Below are positions 58,176 to 64,000 of a stretch of 64,000 nucleotides of DNA, in pieces (position 1 is the stretch's first letter; each line of letters begins with the position of its first letter). A model generated the notes under the pieces. That model had not been told where the DNA came from. It did not search any database and saw only the letters and a program-made list of their open reading frames with translations. The position numbers were made by a program, and so were the translations under genes. The DNA comes from Endomychus coccineus. Lineage: Eukaryota; Arthropoda; Insecta; Coleoptera; Endomychidae. Location: the NCBI GenBank assembly GCA_958510875.1, contig OY294067.1, positions 139,706,346-139,770,345 on the forward strand. Direction: 5' to 3'.

Positions 58176-58829
58176 CTAGTGTGGAATTAATTTTTTGGGT
58201 ATATTCACAGGATTTGGAGTTATACGTTTCACAGAGCCCTGCTTTGATGTTGTGGATGATGAGGGTCTCTTCTTAGAAGGTTCCACAGATGTCATCCGTC
58301 GTTCTAACGCCTCCACTTTACTAGTAATGTCATTTAGACGCATGTTCACACTGTTAAATGTGTTATTGATCTCTTTCAATTCATTTCTGTTTTCCCTCAC
58401 ACTATCACTGATTGTTTTATACTCTGATTTCATATAGATCACCATTCCATTATATTTATTCTGAATGTTCATCAGATGTTCATTAATGTTGAGAATAACC
58501 TTCTCATTCGTTAATTTATGTTCATCCAGATCCTTGTTGATATCTTTGATCAAATTATCAACCCTGACATTGAAGGTATCTTTAAGACTGGTTTCCGTTT
58601 TCAGATTCAGTTTGTGTGTTAATTTATCAACATATACTTTATGTGCAACATCTCCATCATCATTCGGTGATTTTACGTTGCACAACCTACTATTTTCCAT
58701 ATCATAACTTCCATCGCTCGTTAGGAATAATCCTTGTCCGTGAACTTGTTTGAAATTATTATTAAATATATTTGTATCATATATCCACATGGAAGATGAC
58801 GCTCTGTCAAACTTATCCATTGAAACCAT
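58176..58829 (-). CDS. Coiled-coil, fibre-like protein
   Basis: 217 residues, intact. Residues 48-70 read NVKSPNDDGDVAHKVYVDK, which resembles the 'NV..P....DA..K.YVD' motif at the start of phage and viral tail-fibre shafts. Residues 80-180 are predicted by eye to be a long coiled coil with heptad-like Leu/Ile/Val spacing. The C-terminal 40 residues are basic and Ser/Lys-rich. A homotrimeric fibre or spike attached to a capsid vertex is the simplest reading, but this is inference. It overlaps the end of the upstream gene by 17 bp and lies just before the integrase. Confidence 0.65.
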   Translation of the reverse strand: MVSMDKFDRASSSMWIYDTNIFNNNFKQVHGQGLFLTSDGSYDMENSRLCNVKSPNDDGDVAHKVYVDKLTHKLNLKTETSLKDTFNVRVDNLIKDINKDLDEHKLTNEKVILNINEHLMNIQNKYNGMVIYMKSEYKTISDSVRENRNELKEINNTFNSVNMRLNDITSKVEALERRMTSVEPSKKRPSSSTTSKQGSVKRITPNPVNIPKKLIPH

Positions 58830-59786
58830 CTCTATAATTGTGATGAATTTGTCTTACACCCGGTTTTTGTTCAATTACACCAGCCTCTATCAATTCTTCT
58901 ATTATAGAGACTATCTCGTGGAAATGGTTATTGTTACCAGCGTGCGAGGATGCAACAAGAAGTCTCAGTCTATCCACAATTCCGTTAACGTCATCCCAAT
59001 AAACATATTCGATAGGTTTCTCGTTATATTCAAGCATATCATTTTTGATATATGCATTTCCAGTGTATGTTTTGAACCTTGGTCTTTTCATGGAATTAAT
59101 CAAAGGTTTCAGTACATTTTTGTATTTTACAATGTTTCTTATTCGATCAGCTGAATCGTTATTACGTCTATGGGCACTAGTCATTTCCATCATTTGACTG
59201 TAATTTTTCCCATCTTCTACAGTGTAAGTATCAGGTAGAACATCTCTTGTAAAATATCAAATTATACAGCCTTGTGGTACCCTTGAACGGAGTACCCTTG
59301 ATAATTATATTACTCACACTATCAATTTCTATAGGTTGATTACCCATGAACCATTTGTTTAAAGTTGAATTATATGTGGGGTATTGTTGCAGAAACTCCT
59401 CTGTAGCCGCGGAATTATCTTTCTTAAGTTTTCTGAATTCTTCACGAATCTGATCGATAGTAGGTCCGGGGGTAAACACATCCTCCTCAGTATCTTGGGG
59501 GTTATATACGAATTCTTCTCCTTCAGTTACAATATCTGGGATTGGTATGTTCTCCATTTGTGTTGCTGTAGAAACAATACTTTTAGGTTTAACCAACGAA
59601 TTTTGTTTGATTATTTCAGCATTTTTCGCAATTTCCTCCAGAGGTTTAGATACATTCTTGAACATATTATCTAGAATCTCATCATTTTCAGCTTTACCCA
59701 GTTTCACACCCATATATTTTTTCCTCACAAATTTTTGTCTTCAATTGTTGTTTTGCTTTTAACTTATTAGGCACATTGACGTCCAT
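58813..59786 (-). pseudogene. Conserved viral-element protein with YWDD motif, frameshifted
   Basis: The likely start is the ATG at 59786-59784, which follows a TATA box; a frameshift near 59735 leads into the open part 59728-59231. A second shift near 59255 leads into 59193-58813. The C-terminal part has YVYWDDVNGIVDRLRLLVASSHAGNNNHFHEIVSIIEELIEAGVI, a motif widely conserved in insect genome elements (I believe the family catalogued as DUF8207, from memory). The function is unknown; its gene order among capsid genes suggests a structural or packaging role. Two frameshifts. Confidence 0.65.
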
Positions 59787-59815
59787 GCTGAGTGGTTTGT
59801 CTATTTCAAATGAAA

Positions 59816-59826
59816 GTATTTATACA
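59816..59826 (-). promoter_or_regulatory. TATA box of the YWDD-motif gene
   Basis: The complement reads GTATAAATA, about 30 bp before the ATG at 59786. Confidence 0.55.
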
Positions 59827-60553
59827 TGTGAGATGTATATATAGCTATCAAAACTTTTGCGATAACGCCCTTTGTTCATGTCACAGTCTTTGTTTATCAT
59901 AAGGAATCCATATTTATCTTTCCAACATGCGCTACATATCTCTTTGAATTTCTCGAGTGACATGTCGGTACTTACATGATCGGTAAATATATGTTTCAAA
60001 TTGAGTTCATCCTGTTTGAAAATAATCAAGCAATTGGCATTGTCGCGCAATCCATGTTTTGGACATTCAGCAAAAGACTGGCAAAGATAGGAACTATCAG
60101 TTGAGTTGTGTCTCCCTCTTAAAAATAAGCACGAATTTTCTCCTGTTTCTCAAACATAACGTCATCGAATATTATTATCGAATTAGGCCTCGCTTCTGTG
60201 GGGTCTATGACCTCATCACTTTCGGTACAAGGAAAATATCCAAGCCCCGCAATTTTCTTCAATGTCTCCTTTAGTAACTGGTATTTTGGTAGGTGTAAAG
60301 ACTTTGAATAGATGTACACGTTTTCAAATTTAAGTCCGTTTGCATCTAACAATAGAGATAACATCACATTTGTTTTCCCACAATTACTCGGACCACAGAT
60401 TATTGTTCGTGAAGTATTTGGCAGCAAAGAGCTGTGACGTTGTGATTGTTCAATATTTTCAATGCTTGGTCCTAAATTCATAATATTCATTGAGTCTTTT
60501 TGCTTAACAATCTTCATGTTGCCTAGAGGAGCATCGAAATCATACTGAAACAT
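59820..60553 (-). pseudogene. A32-like packaging ATPase, frameshifted
   Basis: First piece 60553-60119: ATG start 20-30 bp below a TATA box, Walker A GPSNCGKT at residues 53-60, Walker B IIIFDDVMF near residues 127-135. The second piece (60050-59820) holds the C-terminal DNANCLIIFKQDELNLKHIFTDHV block. Between them a run of five T in the coding sequence (60119-60125) causes a one-base slip: the conserved RGRH block continues in the other frame. It belongs to the FtsK/HerA packaging ATPases of Polintons and large DNA viruses, which pump DNA into capsids. A programmed slip is possible but no canonical slippery heptamer in frame is seen. Confidence 0.88.
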
Positions 60554-60570
60554 ATGTTAATAAGCATTTG

Positions 60571-60580
60571 TTTATATACT
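60571..60580 (-). promoter_or_regulatory. TATA box of the ATPase gene
   Basis: The complement reads AGTATATAAA, about 20-27 bp before the ATPase ATG at 60553. Confidence 0.6.
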
Positions 60581-60679
60581 AGTTGATGATGTTATATTGT
60601 GTATGTCCGATCACGCGGTTAGGTACTTCTACGCTCCTGTCAAAATCAGGTATCAAATTCGTGTTAAATAGGTATGAAT

Positions 60680-60810
60680 GTTGAAGCACGTGCTTAACAC
60701 GTGTCTGAGTATAGAAGCACGTGTCTGAGCACGTGATTATTGAAGCACGTGTCTGAACACGTGTCTGCGTATTGAAGCACGTGTTGAATCACGCGATAAA
60801 ACATGTGCAT
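60680..60810. repeat. CACGTG-rich tandem repeats
   Basis: At least five gaagcacgtg units, several followed by tctga, repeat within 130 bp, each with a CACGTG palindrome. They lie upstream of the ATPase gene. Confidence 0.75.
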
Positions 60811-60935
60811 GAATGTACTACCTATTCACTTTTTACACTTAATGTATTCAACAATCTTATAACTTCAATTACAGTGTGATGAATAGTGAGTAGATATCAT
60901 TATCAATTATTATTAGGATTTCATTCCTCATCTGA

Positions 60936-61096
60936 CCATCATAGTTCGTGAACGATGGTCGCCGGATTGAAACAGTTACCGTCGTCGATGACTGCATCAT
61001 CGTTCGTAAACTATGGTCGCCGGATTGAATCAGTTACTGTCATCGGTTCGAAGCAGTGACGTCATCATCGTTCGTGAACTATGATCGCCGGATCTT
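60936..61096. repeat. Right-end palindromes of the viral element, three copies
   Basis: The core catagttcgtgaac.atg followed by gtcgccggat occurs at about 60946, 61007 and 61068 with small changes, separated by cagttac-type spacers. The same core is at 53480-53510. Confidence 0.8.
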
Positions 61097-61639
61097 CAAT
61101 TCAATAAAACACCACTTTCTCGTCAAAATCATTATGTATTTTGATACACATAAAGCTATCGTTAGATGTTCTCCCCACCCAATTTGCATACATCATATTG
61201 ATTTTACCCCATCAAAAATATGGAAATTAACATTCTGCATGTCAAGACTTTCCATTTGATACCTATAAAGCTATGGTTGACATTCATAGATCCGCCATGA
61301 CAGTTCACGTGACAGATGCTTCATGGATCCACCACGTCACACCCGCCAAGACACGACATGACACCTCGATGAAGACCTAACGTGTTAGACGCCATGACAT
61401 CTCGTTGAAGACCCACGTGACAGCCGCCATGACAACTCTTTCCGACACCATGATGCTCTATGGTTTTGGCTTGGGTTAGCTCTATAACCTGCAGCTCTAT
61501 GGTACGTGATAGCCGCCATGACATCTCGTGACAGACACCTCGTTGAAGCCCCACGTTAGAGAAACTCCGTCGAAGTGACAGACATCATATCTCACCGCGT
61601 GACAGATCATGTGATTTCAAAACCGTACGAGTCGCACGA

Positions 61640-62235
61640 GTCGGACGAGTCGAATTGGTGGCGACACCTCCACGGAGCAGTATGTACCTTTATGCTGTGA
61701 CGTCACACGTCTGCCCTGTGATAGCAGCCTGTCATCTTGGATTCGCACGAGCCGAACGAGCTGAACTGGTTGCGCCACCTACACGAAGCAGTCTGTACCT
61801 CCAACGACCAATCCTATGACAGCTGTCACGTGGTGGCGACACCTCCACGAAGCAGTCTGTACCTTTGGCCCGCCATGACAGCTGTCATGTGGTGGTGACT
61901 TCTTCACGAAGCAATCTGTACCTTTTGGACCAAAGGTACAGAATGCTTCGTAGAAGTGCTTCGCACCTCCACGAAGCAGTCTATACCTTGGGTCTACCAT
62001 GACGAGGTGGTGACACCTACACGAAGCAGTCTGTACCTTTTAGCTCGCCATGACAGCTGTCACGTGATAGCGACATCTCTACGAAGCAGTCTGTACCTTT
62101 GGTGCGCCATGACAGCTGTCACGTGATAGCAACATCTCTACGAAGCAGCCTGTACCTTTGGTCCGCCATGACAGCTATCACGTGATAGCGACATCTCTAC
62201 GAAGCAGCCTGTACCTTTGGTCCGCCATGACAGCT
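61640..62235. repeat. 60-bp minisatellite, about nine copies
   Basis: The unit includes ctacgaagcagtctgtacct, then a variable linker and ccatgacagctgtcacgtg, repeating about every 60 bp, strongest from 62000 to 62230. Each unit contains the palindrome gacagctgtc and CACGTG-like ends. Less regular ccatgacag copies start near 61290. Open frames through it are artefacts. Confidence 0.85.
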
Positions 62236-62265
62236 GCCATGTGATAGTCACGTGATCCTGTACAT

Positions 62266-62341
62266 GTGACACACTTTTTATACATACCCTGTATACTCTT
62301 TTATGTGGCACACTTTTTATACACACCCTGTATACTCTTCA
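62266..62341. repeat. 38-bp direct duplication
   Basis: cacactttttatacataccc...gtatactctt is followed directly by a near-identical copy. The ACACCCTGTATA string resembles ends of some insect transposons. Confidence 0.6.
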
Positions 62342-62478
62342 CAAGTAATATCCTTATCTCACACTTTATCACATGCATCCTTTCAAAACTGATAAGGACA
62401 AGCTCACACCGGATGCACATCGACAGCTAGACCGGAAGTGGAGACCGGATATCCTGGTCGAGAAGTAGTCCAGTTCAT
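62342..62478. other. No feature recognised
   Basis: Short spacer; nothing recognised. Confidence 0.4.
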
Positions 62479-62724
62479 TTACTCTCGATTAACTCTTCCA
62501 CTATTATTGACTTGTCGATGATAACGTGCATTCAACCAATGTTTCTGAACTTTGTAATCAGAAAGAAATCTCAAAAATTGCCTGGATGTGAATTGTCTTG
62601 CATTATCTGATAATAAAATCTGGCATACCCCAAAGGTAAGGAAAACTTGATTTTCCAAAAATTTAATAGCAGAAGCTGAAGTAGCTTTTTCACATGGATA
62701 GAAAAACACATATTTAGTGGTCAA
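62479..62724 (-). pseudogene. pol: LTR-retrotransposon integrase fragment (Gypsy-like)
   Basis: The minus strand reads TTKYVFFYPCEKATSAS (family KY....PL...TA), then LSDNARQFTSRQF with the second catalytic Asp, and ARYHRQVNNSGRVNRE where relatives have YHPQ.N..ERVNR, so the catalytic Glu is changed to Gly. 81 codons in one open frame, no flanking pol. Confidence 0.8.
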
Positions 62725-62854
62725 ATATCAAACAATTTCAGTGTGAACTCAAGTAAATTAACAAAATCCAATGAGAAAAATTATAGAAACAACAAATTTT
62801 TCACTCAATCTTCATGTATTTCTCTTAATAACCATCAACAATGTTCTAGACCAC

Positions 62855-62870
62855 GTTAAAACGGCGCCAA
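62855..62870 (-). other. Candidate primer-binding site
   Basis: On the minus strand TTGGCGCCG follows a CTTACA end, the layout of an LTR edge plus PBS. It fits a Gypsy-type element whose interior runs left towards the integrase fragment. Confidence 0.45.
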
Positions 62871-63900
62871 TGTAAGGTTCGGTTAAGATCTGTGAGGATC
62901 TGTAGTGTTTAATGACCCCAACTAGCTCACTAGGTTTATTTACTCTCAAGGCTCGTAGTGAAACGTGTCCTGAGATTCGTGACTGAATGGATTACCCTGA
63001 GCGCCAACTGCTTTAGCACAAAAAAAATAAGATAGAATTCACAATCAAGAATTTCAGCCACTACGAGGCGGATAAATGTTGATGGATATTTCGAAGAAAT
63101 ACAGACTTAACAATTTGGTTTTATTCCTGATAAGGAATTTGAAATTTTAACGTACTTATTTAAAAACAAATACAATTATTGTTAAAGCAAAAGGAATACA
63201 GTATTTGGAAATATTGAAAGTAAAACAATGACAATTCTTGATGAATTAAATACATATTAATTTATATGATGAATAGAAAAATATAAATTATGAACGAAAT
63301 TAAGTAAAAATAACGATTAACAACAATTCTGATCAGATAACATGAATCAGCTAAATGAAAATTTGGTTATTCCAACTAAAATAATGTTACCGTCATTTGA
63401 ACATGGTTGAGCTGGATGAAGGGCTCTGCCAGGAAATTCCCTCTACACACGTCACGAGAAAAAGAATAGAGACGTCTCGATCGTTCAACCCAGTAATACG
63501 ACAAATCGAGCAATATCTTGGCAAAAGTTCGAGGGACAAATAACTAAATCAGCAGGAATAACCAATATTATTCCACGACTGATTATGCTATCTTCCCAAA
63601 TTGTATATACAAAATGTAATGTAATTTAAAATCTTGGAAAGAACAATAATTACAACAATTGAATCTGAAAGAATATTTGGAAATTAAATTACTTATTGAA
63701 GTTACAAAAATTTATAATATCAGGTATAAAGATAAAGGTAGTCTAAAAAATTATGATTGAACACTGAAATGGAAATCGCAAAATTTAAATGATTAATTTG
63801 ATCAAGTGTATATAGAGGTTATATTCGCAGTCCTCATAAAGCAGTAAATGAGATCTTGTGCTCTAATATCGTCCACCTAGATCAACAATTAATTCACTAA
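62871..63900 (-). repeat. Candidate LTR of the Gypsy-like remnant, far end unknown
   Basis: Begins (plus strand) tgtaaggttcgg at 62871. The other boundary is not seen in the window, so the extent is a guess; no protein is encoded. Only about 380 bp separate the PBS from the integrase, so most of the interior is deleted. Confidence 0.35.
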
Positions 63901-64000
63901 TTCCCTCACCAGTCTACAACGACATGACCAGTATAACTTCATATAACCAAGGTTAAGAAAGGTGATGTGAAATACTACGTATTACGTAGGCCCGTAGTTT

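Larger units (their letters stand above)
53340..61230 (-). mobile_element. Endogenous Polinton/adintovirus-like element lacking a polymerase
   Basis: All genes lie on the minus strand. In transcription order: packaging ATPase, YWDD-motif protein, fibre-like coiled-coil protein, chromodomain integrase, a small ORF, PLA2-protease, penton-like protein, major capsid protein. Integrase, adenain-type protease, A32-like ATPase, penton and double jelly-roll capsid are the Polinton/adintovirus hallmark set. The protein-primed DNA polymerase is not found in or around the interval. Both flanks carry related palindromes and weakly similar inverted sequence (left about 53380-53515, right about 60936-61200), so I place the ends near 53.3 and 61.2 kb. 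Four genes are broken. Boundaries are approximate. Confidence 0.8.

Noticed and set aside
60119..60125. Programmed -1 frameshift in the ATPase
   Set aside because: The T run is not a canonical in-frame slippery heptamer, and neighbouring genes also have simple indels, so decay or sequencing error is more likely.
61640..62235. CRISPR-like regular repeats
   Set aside because: Eukaryotic context, no unique spacers of constant length, repeats are contiguous minisatellite units.
61321..62326. Open frames of 60-80 codons on the minus strand
   Set aside because: They run through the minisatellite and repeat its period; no domain or start context.

Overview
The window is AT-rich eukaryotic DNA, almost certainly from an insect. 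It holds two spliced host genes with GT-AG introns of several kilobases, and a dense load of insect-type transposons (errantivirus, mariner, pogo, hAT, BEL/Pao, Penelope-like and several LINEs). The species and order cannot be read from the sequence.

Layout: 1-9.3 kb is transposon debris: hAT and BEL/Pao pieces, an inverted-repeat element, two LINE fragments and a fold-back element. From 9,372 to 27,631 on the minus strand lies a spermine/polyamine oxidase gene. I reconstruct three coding exons whose codon phases match (539 residues). Its introns carry a 7.46 kb errantivirus with 217-bp LTRs and a CGCG target duplication, a mariner, hAT pieces, Penelope-like fragments and a decayed tRNA-like sequence. 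From about 29.4 to 44.1 kb on the plus strand lies a TAPT1-type membrane protein gene: three certain exons and a probable first exon. Its long first intron holds two Penelope-like copies arranged head to head, each ending in a hammerhead ribozyme. From 38 to 53 kb there are LINE and DDE transposase scraps, a 1,060-bp palindromic element, a 221-bp MITE and a decayed pogo-like transposon with a C-terminal PHD-type finger.

The most interesting part is 53.3-61.2 kb: an endogenous Polinton/adintovirus-like element about 8 kb long, with all genes on the minus strand. In transcription order they are a packaging ATPase, a conserved protein with a YWDD motif, a coiled-coil fibre-like protein, a chromodomain integrase, a small overlapping ORF, a PLA2/hydrophobic/adenain-type protease fusion, a penton-like protein and a double-jelly-roll major capsid protein. 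I find no protein-primed DNA polymerase. Four genes are broken (ATPase, YWDD protein, penton, major capsid), while the integrase, the fibre-like protein and the PLA2-protease ORF are open. Both flanks carry the same palindromic motif, and three of the genes have TATA boxes just upstream. Beyond it, 61.3-62.3 kb is a minisatellite, and 62.5-64 kb has a minus-strand LTR-retrotransposon remnant.

The two host genes are divergently transcribed from a 1.75 kb interval. All other coding potential comes from mobile or viral elements, most of it broken.
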